From Arthrobacter cupressi (GTDB lineage Bacteria; Actinomycetota; Actinomycetes; Actinomycetales; Micrococcaceae): a DNA stretch of 64,000 nt. The position numbers and the translations under genes are program-made. The DNA is taken from contig NZ_FNEI01000017.1 of NCBI RefSeq assembly GCF_900099975.1, positions 1-64,000 on the forward strand, given 5' to 3'. The notes beneath the pieces were generated by a model. The model searched no databases. It was not told where the DNA came from and saw nothing but the letters and a program-made list of their open reading frames with translations. This document shows positions 1 through 8,314 of the stretch, one piece after another. Position 1 is the stretch's first letter. The number at the start of each line of letters is the position of its first letter.

Positions 1-348
1 GCGTGCTGCACCGCGCCGTTGCCTGGTTCGCCGAGCGCAACGTCACCATCGAGCGGGTGCTCTCCGATAACGGCTCGGCCTACTGTTCCCACGCCTGGAA
101 AAACGCCTGCACCGAGCTCGGTATCACCCACAAACGGACCCGCCCCTACCGGCCACAGACCAACGGCAAAATCGAACGGTTCCACCGCACACTGGCTGAC
201 GGCTGGGCCTACGCAAAGTTCTACATCTCAGAAAGCCAACGCCGCGACGCGCTGCCAGGCTGGATCCACTTCTACAATCACCACAGGCACCACTCCGCAA
301 TCGGAGCCCCACCCATCAGCAGACTCAACAACCTGCCTGAACATCACA
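1..348 (+). mobile_element. IS481-type insertion sequence, right end (partial)
   Basis: The segment holds the 3' part of a transposase and ends in a candidate terminal inverted repeat at about 329-348, which reads TGTGATGTTCAGG inward on the minus strand. Next come GCTAGA (349-354), which fits the NCTAGN target and 6-base duplication known for IS481 of Bordetella. The left end lies outside the window, so neither the second repeat nor the duplicate target can be seen. The exact boundary is inferred. Confidence 0.6.
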
Positions 349-353
349 GCTAG
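3..353 (+). CDS. IS481-family transposase, C-terminal fragment (cut by window edge)
   Basis: This is the C-terminal half of a DDE integrase-core transposase. The visible part has SDNGSAY (second catalytic Asp region), RTRPYRPQTNGKIERFHRTL with the third acidic residue (Glu in KIERF), and a tail YNHHRHHSAIG, all typical of IS481/IS3-type rve domains. The frame is open to the window edge, so position 3 is not the real start. The stop codon TAG at 351-353 lies in the CTAG that looks like the target site rather than inside the element, so the last codon and stop may be supplied by host DNA. Whether the full element is intact cannot be judged from here. Confidence 0.85.
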   Translation: MLHRAVAWFAERNVTIERVLSDNGSAYCSHAWKNACTELGITHKRTRPYRPQTNGKIERFHRTLADGWAYAKFYISESQRRDALPGWIHFYNHHRHHSAIGAPPISRLNNLPEHHS

Positions 354-583
354 ACGGTCCGCTGGACGCTGAACACTTTGCGGCGCATCCAGAAGCGTCG
401 TCCGCCGCCCATGTAGAGCACGCTGCGTTCAAGTTCCCACTTGCCGTACTCGGAGTGTTCCACAAGACGGCGCCGGGCATCGGGCAAGGAATCGTCAGGC
501 GCCACTGTCAGTACCAGGTACTCGTACTGCCGCGCATCGTCCCTTTGGCGTTCCACGGAACTGCCTAGAATTTGTTCCCTCAT
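350..583 (-). CDS. DUF5703 family protein
   Basis: A 77-residue protein of unknown function that I recognise as the actinobacterial DUF5703 family. Visible features are the segments QYEYLVLTVAPDDSLPDARR, LVEHSEYGKWELER and YMGGGRRFWMRRKV. It has no signal peptide or membrane segment. ATG at 583 is preceded by GGAGAGGG, although the spacing is very tight. The gene is divergent from the small acidic gene at 623. Its TAG stop (350-352) sits inside the CTAG next to the insertion-sequence end, so the element has inserted at or just beside the last codon. The C-terminus QRTV looks near complete, so the protein may still be functional. Confidence 0.75.
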   Translation of the reverse strand: MREQILGSSVERQRDDARQYEYLVLTVAPDDSLPDARRRLVEHSEYGKWELERSVLYMGGGRRFWMRRKVFSVQRTV

Positions 584-610
584 CCCTCTCCATTTTCGTC
601 CTTTTCGGGC

Positions 611-616
611 TAACGT
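611..616 (+). promoter_or_regulatory. -10 element, predicted leaderless start of the 623 gene
   Basis: TAACGT ends 6 bases before ATG at 623, so transcription would begin at or next to the start codon. No Shine-Dalgarno sequence fits in this gap. Confidence 0.45.
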
Positions 617-622
617 GAAGTC

Positions 623-892
623 ATGAGCATCGATCCGCGTGTCGCGCTTCAGTCCCTGACTGCAGCTCTGGAGGAGCATCTCGTCGCCGCTTCCGCCCGC
701 CGGGGTGAAGGCGATCCTACCGTGGAAGCGGCGTTTTTCGCCGTCGCCGACGCCTTTGAAGTGTACGAAGACGCGCTGTACGAGGCTTACGCGGAGGTCA
801 CGCCGCTGCAGGTCTTCGATGAAGAGGATGAGGGCGAAGACGAGGACGACGAACTGCTCGACGAGGACGAGCTCGAGATCCTCGACCAGTAG
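623..892 (+). CDS. Small acidic hypothetical protein
   Basis: An 89-residue protein. The N-terminal two thirds look helical (VALQSLTAALEEHLVAA, VEAAFFAVADAFEVYEDAL). The last 24 residues are almost all Asp and Glu (DEEDEGEDEDDELLDEDELE). I know similar small acidic proteins from Micrococcales genomes but cannot assign a function. There are no cysteines, no signal peptide and no membrane segment. The start is supported by a -10 element exactly 6 bases upstream. It is divergent from the DUF5703 gene, 39 bases apart, and convergent with the reductase at 941. Confidence 0.75.
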   Translation: MSIDPRVALQSLTAALEEHLVAASARRGEGDPTVEAAFFAVADAFEVYEDALYEAYAEVTPLQVFDEEDEGEDEDDELLDEDELEILDQ

Positions 893-940
893 CTGAGGCC
901 AGTAAGGCCTGGTAGGAAGACAGCAGGACCTTAATCCGCG

Positions 941-1870
941 CTAGCCGGAGACGTCCTCCAGCGCCCGTGAAATTTCCGCGGGAAGCGGGGCGGGCTTCGC
1001 ATCCAACAGCTCTTTGAGCTGCACCGCGTTCCGCGGCCCCACCACGGCAGTTGCGACGGCCGGGCGGCTCAGCACCCATGCCAACGACACGTCCAGGGCT
1101 GTACGGCCCAGGCCCTTGGCCGCCATGTGCACGGCCTCGACCACCCGCGAGTCCCGGGCTTCGAGGTACTTGCCCACATAGCCCGCCAGACGGTCGCCGG
1201 CAGCACGCGAACCGGCCGGAATCTGCCCCCGGTACTTTCCGCTGAGGACGCCGCGCCCCAGCGGGGCCCACGCCACCAGGCCGAGCCCGGCATCTTCGAC
1301 GGCGGGCAGCAGTTCCGCTTCCGGGCTGCGGTTCAACAGGGAGTACTCGGACTGGTTCGCCACAATCGGGAATCCAGCGATAGCCGCCGCCTTGGCACTT
1401 TGCCAGCCGTTGAAGTTCGAAATGCCCACGTAGCGTGCCCGGCCGCTACGCAACGCAAGGTCCAGTGCGGAGAGGGTTTCCTCGAGCGGCACGTTGCCGT
1501 CCCAGCACTGGACGAACCAGAGGTCCAGGTAGTCGGTTCCCAGCCGTGCGAGGCTGGCATCCAGTGCAGCGAGCATCGCCCCGCGCGAGGCGTCAATCCG
1601 CTGGCGGCCGTCCTTGCTCGAGGCGCCGGCCTTGCTGGAAATTACCAGTTCGGACCGGGCCACAACATCGCCCAGCATGGACCCGAGCATCGCCTCGGCT
1701 TCGCCGTCCGAATAGGACGCCGCGGTGTCCACCACAGTGCCGCCGGCGTCGACAAAAGTGTGGAGCAGTTCCATGGCGTCCTGCTCATCGGTCTCCTGCG
1801 CCCAAGACATGGTGCCGAGGGACAGGACCGAGGCCCTCAGGCCGCTGTTGCCGACATAACGCTGCTGCAT
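941..1870 (-). CDS. Aldo/keto reductase
   Basis: A 309-residue cytosolic NADPH-dependent oxidoreductase of the aldo/keto reductase superfamily. Visible motifs are LSLGTMSW near the N-terminus, [12 protein letters not shown] with the catalytic Asp and Tyr, SSKAG (catalytic Lys region), [22 protein letters not shown] and [17 protein letters not shown]. The order and length match the potassium-channel-beta-subunit-like branch of the family. The substrate cannot be predicted. The gene is divergent from uppP, with 51 bases between starts, and each start has a close -10 element. Confidence 0.9.
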   Translation of the reverse strand: MQQRYVGNSGLRASVLSLGTMSWAQETDEQDAMELLHTFVDAGGTVVDTAASYSDGEAEAMLGSMLGDVVARSELVISSKAGASSKDGRQRIDASRGAMLAALDASLARLGTDYLDLWFVQCWDGNVPLEETLSALDLALRSGRARYVGISNFNGWQSAKAAAIAGFPIVANQSEYSLLNRSPEAELLPAVEDAGLGLVAWAPLGRGVLSGKYRGQIPAGSRAAGDRLAGYVGKYLEARDSRVVEAVHMAAKGLGRTALDVSLAWVLSRPAVATAVVGPRNAVQLKELLDAKPAPLPAEISRALEDVSG

Positions 1871-1876
1871 GGTGCT

Positions 1877-1882
1877 AGCTTA
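1877..1882 (-). promoter_or_regulatory. -10 element, predicted leaderless start of the aldo/keto reductase
   Basis: On the minus strand TAAGCT ends 6 bases before ATG at 1870. Confidence 0.4.
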
Positions 1883-1907
1883 CGGGCAGTTCCCAGACAT
1901 GATGACG

Positions 1908-1913
1908 TAGGGT
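1908..1913 (+). promoter_or_regulatory. -10 element, predicted leaderless start of uppP
   Basis: TAGGGT ends 8 bases before GTG at 1922. No ribosome binding site is visible between them. Confidence 0.4.
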
Positions 1914-1921
1914 CTATTCAC

Positions 1922-2755
1922 GTGAACTGGATAGAAGCAGCCCTCCTCGGCCTGGTGCAGGGACTCACCGAATTCCTCCCGATTTCCTCGAGCGCGCATC
2001 TGCGGATTGTCGGCGCTTTCCTGCCCAACGCAGCCGACCCCGGCGCCGCTTTCACGGCGATCACCCAGCTCGGTACGGAGACCGCCGTCGTTGTCTTTTT
2101 CTGGCGCGACATCGTCAGGATCGTCCGGGCCTGGATCGCTTCCCTGCGCGGCAAGGTGGGCCGGAATGATCCAGACGCCCGGATGGGCTGGCTGGTGATC
2201 CTGGGCAGCTTGCCGATCGTCGTGCTGGGGCTTCTTTTCCAGGACCAGATCGAGTCGGTCTTCCGCAGCATGTGGATTGTGGCCACGATGCTGATCGTCT
2301 TCGGCATGATCCTCGCCGTGGCGGATGCGGTGGGCAAGCAGCAGCGCGACCTCACCCAGCTCAGCTACAGGCACGGTATTCTCTACGGTTTCGCGCAGGC
2401 ACTGGCCCTGGTTCCCGGGGTTTCCCGCTCCGGCGGCACCATCACCGCCGGCCTGCTCATGGGGTACACCCGCGAAGCGGCGGCCCGCTATTCCTTCCTG
2501 CTTGCGATTCCCGCTGTCTTCGGCAGCGGGCTCTACCAGCTGTACAAAGTGCTCACCAAGGACGGAATCACCGGACCCTACGGTCTCCCGGAAACGGCGC
2601 TGGCCACCGTGATCGCGTTCGCCGTGGGCTATGTGATCATCGGCTGGTTCCTGAAGTTCGTCTCCACCCGCAGCTACCGGCTTTTCGTCTGGTACCGGAT
2701 TCTGCTCGGCCTGGCCCTCTACCTCCTGCTCGGTTTCAATGTCATCAGCGCCTAG
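1922..2755 (+). CDS. uppP: Undecaprenyl-diphosphatase
   Basis: UppP (BacA) dephosphorylates undecaprenyl diphosphate at the membrane, recycling the lipid carrier of peptidoglycan and teichoic acid synthesis, and can give bacitracin resistance. The 277-residue protein has the conserved [10 protein letters not shown] (residues 17-26) and [13 protein letters not shown] (from residue 165), which carry the active-site Glu, Ser and Arg, and about eight hydrophobic segments. GTG at 1922 gives the standard start [14 protein letters not shown]; the frame is open further upstream but that part is antisense to the reductase and not coding. mshC follows directly, so both envelope and thiol genes lie in one direction. 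Confidence 0.95.
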   Translation: MNWIEAALLGLVQGLTEFLPISSSAHLRIVGAFLPNAADPGAAFTAITQLGTETAVVVFFWRDIVRIVRAWIASLRGKVGRNDPDARMGWLVILGSLPIVVLGLLFQDQIESVFRSMWIVATMLIVFGMILAVADAVGKQQRDLTQLSYRHGILYGFAQALALVPGVSRSGGTITAGLLMGYTREAAARYSFLLAIPAVFGSGLYQLYKVLTKDGITGPYGLPETALATVIAFAVGYVIIGWFLKFVSTRSYRLFVWYRILLGLALYLLLGFNVISA

Positions 2756-2758
2756 CAC

Positions 2759-2764
2759 TATCGT
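2759..2764 (+). promoter_or_regulatory. -10 element, predicted leaderless start of mshC
   Basis: TATCGT spans the end of uppP and ends 7 bases before GTG at 2772. This favours the 2772 start over the upstream in-frame ATG at 2739. Confidence 0.4.
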
Positions 2765-2771
2765 TGAGGCT

Positions 2772-4055
2772 GTGAAATCGTGGACCTCCCGCCCTGTACC
2801 CGAGCTACCTGGGGCGATGCCCCCGCTGCGGCTGTTCGACACCGTCAAGGACGCCGTCGTCGACATCCCGGTCCGGGCGGAACAATCCCTTTATGTCTGC
2901 GGCATTACGCCCTATGACGCCACCCACATGGGCCACGCGGCCAGCTACGTCGCCTTCGACCTGCTGAACCGGGCCTGGCGCGACGGCGGCCAGCGCGTGG
3001 CTTACGTACAGAACGTCACCGACATCGACGATCCTTTGCTGGAGCGCGCGACCGCCACCGGCGTGGACTGGCGCGAACTCGCCGCCAGCCAGATCGAGCT
3101 GTTCCACACCGACATGGCAGCCCTGAATGTCCTCGCGCCGGACCACTACGTCGGTGCGGTCGAGTCCATTGAGCTGATCGTCCCCGCGGTCGAAAAGCTG
3201 CTCGCGGACGGGCTCGCCTACCGCGTGGACGGTGCGGACGGAGAGCCCGACGGCGATGTGTACTACGACGTCGACGAGGCAGGTAAGCGTTCGGACAGCG
3301 AGGAGGCGTGGCGGCTTGGCGACGTCTCCGGACTGAGCGAGGCGGACATGCTGCCACTGTTCGCCGAACGCGGCGGGGACCCGGCGCGGCCCGGCAAGCG
3401 CAACGCCCTGGACCCGCTCCTGTGGCGGGTAGCGCGCGAAGGCGAGCCGAGCTGGCCCGGCGCCAGCCTGGGGGAGGGCCGTCCCGGATGGCACATCGAA
3501 TGTACGGTGATCGCCCGCGAATACCTTCCCGCGCCCTTCACGGTACAGGGCGGCGGTTCGGACCTGGTGTTCCCGCACCATGAGATGGGGGCAGGGCACG
3601 CGTGGTCGATCGGCGGGGTCCCGCTGGCCCGCCACTACGCCCATGCAGGCATGGTGGGGCTCGATGGCGAAAAGATGAGCAAGTCGCTCGGCAACCTCGT
3701 GCTGGTGTCCAGGCTGCGCGCCGCCGGTGAGGAAGCCCCGGCGATCCGGCTTGCGATCCTGGCCAACCATTACCGCTCCGACTGGTCCTGGACGGCGGAA
3801 GGCTTCGCCGCGGCAAAGGAACGGCTCGCCCTGTGGCGCGCCGCCCGCGACGCCGCACCGGCCGGAACTGTTGCAGCCTTGTTGGTCAGGATGCGCGGCG
3901 AACTCGCGGAGGACCTCAACGCGCCCGGTGCGCTGGCCGCCGTCGACGAATGGGCCGCCCTTGCCCTCGCAAGCGACCAGGAAGCGGCGCCTTCCGAAAC
4001 GGACTCCGCCTTGTTCGCGGACGCGGTGGACGCCCTGCTCGGCGTCGAACTCTAG
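2772..4055 (+). CDS. mshC: Cysteine:1-D-myo-inosityl 2-amino-2-deoxy-alpha-D-glucopyranoside ligase
   Basis: MshC joins cysteine to GlcN-inositol with ATP, the third step unique to mycothiol synthesis in actinobacteria. It is a class I cysteinyl-tRNA synthetase relative of 427 residues. Visible are [16 protein letters not shown] (zinc Cys and the HIGH-type motif), [20 protein letters not shown] (zinc ligands) and [10 protein letters not shown] (KMSKS loop). It lacks the long anticodon-binding C-terminus of CysS. An in-frame ATG at 2739 would overlap uppP by 17 bases, but [13 protein letters not shown] is the usual N-terminus of the family and a -10 element lies 7 bases before 2772. Its presence means the organism makes mycothiol. 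Confidence 0.93.
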   Translation: MKSWTSRPVPELPGAMPPLRLFDTVKDAVVDIPVRAEQSLYVCGITPYDATHMGHAASYVAFDLLNRAWRDGGQRVAYVQNVTDIDDPLLERATATGVDWRELAASQIELFHTDMAALNVLAPDHYVGAVESIELIVPAVEKLLADGLAYRVDGADGEPDGDVYYDVDEAGKRSDSEEAWRLGDVSGLSEADMLPLFAERGGDPARPGKRNALDPLLWRVAREGEPSWPGASLGEGRPGWHIECTVIAREYLPAPFTVQGGGSDLVFPHHEMGAGHAWSIGGVPLARHYAHAGMVGLDGEKMSKSLGNLVLVSRLRAAGEEAPAIRLAILANHYRSDWSWTAEGFAAAKERLALWRAARDAAPAGTVAALLVRMRGELAEDLNAPGALAAVDEWAALALASDQEAAPSETDSALFADAVDALLGVEL

Positions 4056-4064
4056 TTATCAGCA

Positions 4065-4100
4065 AACAGTCCCTGCCCGGAGTCCCGGGCAGGGACTGTT
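4065..4100. terminator. Bidirectional terminator between mshC and the PAC2 gene
   Basis: A perfect 16-base-pair stem (4065-4080 with 4085-4100) with loop AGTC sits between two convergent genes. There is no strong U tract, as is common in actinobacteria. Confidence 0.8.
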
Positions 4101-4105
4101 GCCGT

Positions 4106-5011
4106 TTAGGGCTTTCCCTTGCCCCGCCGCTTGAGGTACCGCTCGAACTCACGGGCGATGGATTCGCCCGTGGCCTCCGGCAGGTCGGCGGTGTCCTTGG
4201 CCTCTTCCAACTGCCGGACGTACGCGGCGATTTCCGGATCGTCGGTGGCGAGCTCGTTGACGCCCCGTTCCCAGGCCTCGGCGTCCTCCGCAAGCGCCTG
4301 GGTGTCCAACGGCAACTGCAGCAGGTCTTCCACCTTGTGAAGGATCGCGAGCTGGGCCTTCGGGGAGGGTGCCTGCGACACGTAGTGCGGAACCGCCGCC
4401 CAAAGGGACAACGTGGGAAGCCCCGCCAGCATGGCGAACTCGGCCAGTACTCCCACGATGCCTACAGGACCCTCGTACTGGCTGACCTCCAGGTTCAGGC
4501 GCTGCCGCAGGGCACTGTCTTCGGTGGTGGCGCTCACGGGTATCGGCCGGCTGTGCGGAACGTCCGCCAGCAGGGCGCCGAGGAGCACCACATAGTCCAC
4601 CTTGAGGGCCTCGGCGTGCACCAGCAGTTCCGCCGTATAGGCGCGCCACCGGTACGAGGGTTCCGTGCCGAGCACCACCACCACGTCCACGTTGCTGTCA
4701 GGGACGCTCGCCCGGTAGAGGCGGGTGGAAGGCCACTTGACCCGGCGTTCCCCGGAGGCGGTGCGGCGCACCGTGGGCCGGGTGAACTGGAAGTCGTAGT
4801 AGTCATCGGCATCCACCGTGGCCACCTTCTTGCCCTGCCACAGCTTGTTCAGGTAGCGCAGTGCATCGCTGGCGGCTTCGCCGGCATCGTTCCAGCCTTC
4901 GAAGGCGGCAAGCATCACGGTGACGCGTTTGCCGTCCTGCGCCGGCTGCAGGAGGTGCTCTGCTTCCCGGGGGGTGTCCTGTCCGTCGCGGGCTCCGTCC
5001 AAACTGTTCAT
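4106..5011 (-). CDS. PAC2 family protein
   Basis: A 301-residue member of the PAC2 family (proteasome assembly chaperone 2 fold), found in nearly all actinobacteria; the biochemical role in bacteria is unsettled. Visible family features are MLAAFEGWNDAGEAAS near residue 33, YYDFQFTRPTV, VVVLGTEPSYRW and LSLWAAVPHYV. No signal peptide or membrane helix is present. A -10 element lies 6 bases before ATG at 5011. The family name suggests a proteasome link and the proteasome operon is 3 kb away, but no direct link can be claimed. Confidence 0.85.
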   Translation of the reverse strand: MNSLDGARDGQDTPREAEHLLQPAQDGKRVTVMLAAFEGWNDAGEAASDALRYLNKLWQGKKVATVDADDYYDFQFTRPTVRRTASGERRVKWPSTRLYRASVPDSNVDVVVVLGTEPSYRWRAYTAELLVHAEALKVDYVVLLGALLADVPHSRPIPVSATTEDSALRQRLNLEVSQYEGPVGIVGVLAEFAMLAGLPTLSLWAAVPHYVSQAPSPKAQLAILHKVEDLLQLPLDTQALAEDAEAWERGVNELATDDPEIAAYVRQLEEAKDTADLPEATGESIAREFERYLKRRGKGKP

Positions 5012-5017
5012 TCCCTC

Positions 5018-5023
5018 ACCCTA
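5018..5023 (-). promoter_or_regulatory. -10 element, predicted leaderless start of the PAC2 gene
   Basis: On the minus strand TAGGGT ends 6 bases before ATG at 5011. Confidence 0.45.
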
Positions 5024-5140
5024 CGTCGAAGCAGCCCGGCTGTGCATGGCATCACACGCCGCTGCCGCGCCGCGTTTTTCACCCCGACGGCCGCCGCTGT
5101 GCCCGCGGCCCGGGTGGCGGGAGCGCGTTCGGGGGCCACG

Positions 5141-5146
5141 TAGACT
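5141..5146 (+). promoter_or_regulatory. -10 element, predicted leaderless start of the HAD hydrolase
   Basis: TAGACT ends 7 bases before ATG at 5154, supporting this start over the longer open frame upstream. Confidence 0.45.
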
Positions 5147-5153
5147 GGACTAT

Positions 5154-5885
5154 ATGCATGCCAGCCTTTCCCAGCCCCGCCTGAAAGCCGCCCTCTGGGA
5201 CATGGATGGAACCCTGGTGGATACCGAACCCTATTGGATCGCCGCCGAGCGTGCCCTCGTGGAAGCCCACGGCGGGCAGTGGTCCCATGAACAGGCCATG
5301 CAGCTCGTGGGCCAGTCGCTGATGCACTCAGCGGGCATCCTGCAGGACGCCGGGGTGCGCATGGAAAAGCGCGAGATCGTCGACACCCTCAGCGCCCAGG
5401 TCATCGAACGCATCAAACGGGAAGTGCCGTGGCGGCCCGGCGCCCGTGAACTGCTGGACGAACTGCACGGCGCCGGCGTACGTTGCGCCCTCGTGACGAT
5501 GTCGGAGGGTCCCTTGGCCCGCGAGGTGGTGGCAAGCCTTCCCAAGCCGTACTTCGAATTCCTGATCACCGGGGACTCGGTCAGCCAAGGCAAGCCGCAT
5601 CCCGAGGCGTACCTCACCGCCGTCGAACGCCTGCGCGACTCCGACCCGGAACTGACCATCGACCACTGCGTCGCCCTGGAGGATTCGGTCCCCGGCGTGA
5701 CCGCTGCCCTTGCCTCCGGCGTCGTGACCGTAGGCATTCCGCACCAGGTGCCGCTTCCGGAAGATAGCCGCCGCACCACGTGGAGCACCCTCACAGGCCG
5801 CACTGTCGCCGAACTCGAGCAACTCGTCGCGGACCGGGCAGCCGGCACCGTTCCTGCAGCCTTGTTTTCCGGGGGAGCGTACTAG
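5154..5885 (+). CDS. HAD family hydrolase (beta-phosphoglucomutase/phosphatase type)
   Basis: A 243-residue haloacid dehalogenase-fold phosphatase or phosphomutase. Motif I is WDMDGTLVDTEP (residues 15-26) with both catalytic Asp, motif II is the Thr in LVTMSE, motif III is the Lys in QGKPHPEAY, and motif IV is CVALEDSVPGVTAA. The helical cap between motifs I and II marks subclass C1. The substrate is unknown. ATG at 5154 is chosen because of the motif I position and the -10 element 7 bases upstream; the open frame back to 4920 overlaps the divergent PAC2 gene. The next gene starts on the base after its stop codon. Confidence 0.9.
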   Translation: MHASLSQPRLKAALWDMDGTLVDTEPYWIAAERALVEAHGGQWSHEQAMQLVGQSLMHSAGILQDAGVRMEKREIVDTLSAQVIERIKREVPWRPGARELLDELHGAGVRCALVTMSEGPLAREVVASLPKPYFEFLITGDSVSQGKPHPEAYLTAVERLRDSDPELTIDHCVALEDSVPGVTAALASGVVTVGIPHQVPLPEDSRRTTWSTLTGRTVAELEQLVADRAAGTVPAALFSGGAY

Positions 5886-7049
5886 GTGGGCGGGCATGCC
5901 CCGGACCATAGCGCTCACGGCGGCAGGAAAGACGGCATCCCGCTTGGAAAAATCGCCGGCATCCCGGTGTACCTTGCCTATTCCTGGTTCGTGATCGCGC
6001 TCTTCATCGTGATCACCAACGGGCCGCCTTTGGCTGCCACATCGGGCCTGGGGATGGCTGGCTATCTGGTCGCTTTCGCCTACGCGGTGCTGCTGGCCGT
6101 GTCGGTGCTGGTGCATGAACTGGCCCACGCCTTCAGCGCCCGCATGTTCGGCTGGCCCACCGACAGGATCGTGCTGAACCTTTGGGGCGGCCACACCCAG
6201 TTCGAGAGCTTCACCGCATCCCCGGGCCGCTCAGTCATCGTGGCCCTTGCCGGACCCGCGGCCAACTTCGCGCTTGCCGGCGTCGCCTGGCCGCTGGTGG
6301 AGGCCCGTGTCTTCTCCGGGGCGGCAGACAGCCTGCTGAACAGCGCAATGTGGGTGAATTTCCTGATCGGCGTCTTCAACGTGCTGCCCGGTCTTCCGCT
6401 GGACGGGGGGCGCCTGGTGGAGTCCATCGTTTGGAAGGCCACCGGAAGCCAGGAGAAAGGCACCATCGCTGCGGGCTGGGCCGGTCGAGCCATCGTCGTC
6501 GCCCTGCTTGCATTGTTCATTGTGGTGCCCTGGCTGCGCGGCGACAGGTTGGACTTCGCCCGGACAGTCATTGCTCTCCTCGTCTGCGGCTTCCTCTGGC
6601 TGGGAGCCTCGGCCGCCATCAACCACGCCACCATGCGCGGGCGCTTGCGATTCGTCAACGCCCGTGACCTCGCAGAACCCGCCGTCGGCGTCCCGGACAC
6701 CGCCAGCGTCGCAGACGCGCTGCGGCTTTCCCCGGAAGGCCGGCCAGCCGTCGTCGTGCAGGATGCGGACGGACGTCCGCGCGCCTGGGTGGTCCCTTCC
6801 TCGGCCCTGGCGGTGCCTCCGGAACAACAGGGGACGACGCCGGTCACTGCGGTCACAGCCGCCCTGGCACCGGGCGCCTACGTCCTATCGAGCGACGGCG
6901 GCCAGGAGCTCATCCAGTACCTGGCCCGCCTGGACTGCGGCGAATACGCAGTGGTGGACGACGCCGGCGTGGTGACCGGCCTGCTCCGCCAACAGGCCGT
7001 AGTGAGCGCCATTACAGGTAAAGACGCCCGCCGGAGCGGGCACGCCTAG
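5886..7049 (+). CDS. Site-2 protease family (M50) membrane metalloprotease
   Basis: A 387-residue intramembrane zinc protease. It carries VLVHELAHAFSAR with the HExxH zinc motif, several transmembrane helices, and NVLPGLPLDGGRL with the third zinc ligand Asp, the hallmarks of the S2P/SpoIVFB group. The C-terminal 130 residues after the membrane part (DTASVADALRLSPEGRPAVV and following) look like a pair of CBS modules, as in the Rip3-like subgroup. Substrates are usually anti-sigma factors or signal-peptide remnants, unknown here. GTG at 5886 follows the HAD stop TAG with no gap, so translation is probably coupled. Confidence 0.88.
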   Translation: MGGHAPDHSAHGGRKDGIPLGKIAGIPVYLAYSWFVIALFIVITNGPPLAATSGLGMAGYLVAFAYAVLLAVSVLVHELAHAFSARMFGWPTDRIVLNLWGGHTQFESFTASPGRSVIVALAGPAANFALAGVAWPLVEARVFSGAADSLLNSAMWVNFLIGVFNVLPGLPLDGGRLVESIVWKATGSQEKGTIAAGWAGRAIVVALLALFIVVPWLRGDRLDFARTVIALLVCGFLWLGASAAINHATMRGRLRFVNARDLAEPAVGVPDTASVADALRLSPEGRPAVVVQDADGRPRAWVVPSSALAVPPEQQGTTPVTAVTAALAPGAYVLSSDGGQELIQYLARLDCGEYAVVDDAGVVTGLLRQQAVVSAITGKDARRSGHA

Positions 7050-7155
7050 CGCCTTCCCGGTAGAGTTGCCTGCCGGCGCTGAATTATTCCGGACAGCTGC
7101 CGCGCACCGCGGCGACGATCGACGGCCCAGCCTTACAAAAGCGAGGAACACATCC

Positions 7156-8214
7156 ATGAGCAGGGAAACCGCCGCCAACAACCACATTGTGGAGACCGGC
7201 GCGCACATTTCGGCAGGCCAGGCGACGGGAGCGGCGCGCCGGCGCGGACCCTTCCGCGTCGGCGAGCGTGTCCAGCTCACGGATGAACGCGGCCGCATGA
7301 ACACCATCACCCTCGAGGAGGGCGGCGCCTTCCACACCCACCGCGGTTTCCTGAACCATGACGAGATCATCGGCAAGGTGGACGGTTCGGTGGTGGCCAA
7401 CAACATCGGCCAGCAGTACCAGACCCTGCGCCCCCTGCTCTCCGACTTCGTGCTCTCGATGCCGCGCGGGGCAGCCGTTGTCTACCCGAAAGACGCCGGC
7501 CAGATCGTGACCATGGCGGACATCTTCCCGGGCGCCCGCGTTGTCGAAGCCGGTGTCGGCTCCGGCGCCCTGTCCATCTCCCTGCTGCGCGCAGTGGGTG
7601 ACGCCGGCTACCTGCACTCCTTCGAACGCCGCGAGGAATTCGCCGACATCGCCCGCGGCAACGTGGAGACCATCTTCGGCGGCCCGCACCCCGCGTGGAA
7701 GATCTCGCTGGGTGACTTCCAGGAGGAAGTGGTCCGCAGCGAGGAGCCTGGTTCGGTGGACCGCGTGGTGCTGGACATGCTCGCACCCTGGGAATGCCTC
7801 GACGCCGTCGCCACGGTCCTGGCCCCGGGCGGCGTGTGGATCAACTACGTTGCCACGGTCACCCAGCTCTCCCGCACAGCCGAGGCCATCAGGGCCGACG
7901 GGCGTTTCACCGAACCCGACGCCTGGGAATCCATGGTGCGCGGCTGGCACCTGGAAGGCCTCGCCGTACGGCCCGACCACAGGATGGTGGCACACACCGG
8001 CTTCCTGCTTGTCACCCGCCGGCTGGCCGAGGGCGTCACCGGCATTTCCACGAAGCGCCGCCCCTCGAAAACCGAATTCAGCGAGGAGGACCTGAACGCC
8101 TGGACGCCCGGAGCGGTAGGGGAGCGCGCCGTTTCGGACAAGAAGCTGCGCCGCGCCGCACGGGACGCCATCGCCGGCACCAACGTCAAGGACGAGCCCG
8201 GCCAGGAGGGCTAG
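7156..8214 (+). CDS. trmI: tRNA (adenine-N1)-methyltransferase TrmI
   Basis: TrmI methylates N1 of adenine 58 in the tRNA T-loop using S-adenosylmethionine. The 352-residue protein has the N-terminal small beta domain (GPFRVGERVQLTDERGRMNT), the SAM motif VVEAGVGSGALSISLL near residue 132, and VLDMLAPWECL in the catalytic region. ATG at 7156 is preceded by GAGGAA, whereas the longer open frame has no ribosome site. Actinobacteria commonly carry this gene directly upstream of the proteasome ATPase, as here, although no functional link is known. Confidence 0.93.
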   Translation: MSRETAANNHIVETGAHISAGQATGAARRRGPFRVGERVQLTDERGRMNTITLEEGGAFHTHRGFLNHDEIIGKVDGSVVANNIGQQYQTLRPLLSDFVLSMPRGAAVVYPKDAGQIVTMADIFPGARVVEAGVGSGALSISLLRAVGDAGYLHSFERREEFADIARGNVETIFGGPHPAWKISLGDFQEEVVRSEEPGSVDRVVLDMLAPWECLDAVATVLAPGGVWINYVATVTQLSRTAEAIRADGRFTEPDAWESMVRGWHLEGLAVRPDHRMVAHTGFLLVTRRLAEGVTGISTKRRPSKTEFSEEDLNAWTPGAVGERAVSDKKLRRAARDAIAGTNVKDEPGQEG

Positions 8215-8314
8215 GCGAAGATCACAAACTGGTCCGCATTCCGGATGTCAGAGCCTCCCCGGGCCTTTTGAGGGCTAAGGTCTATCTATAGACGCAGGAA
8301 GGGGCTGATGCTTC

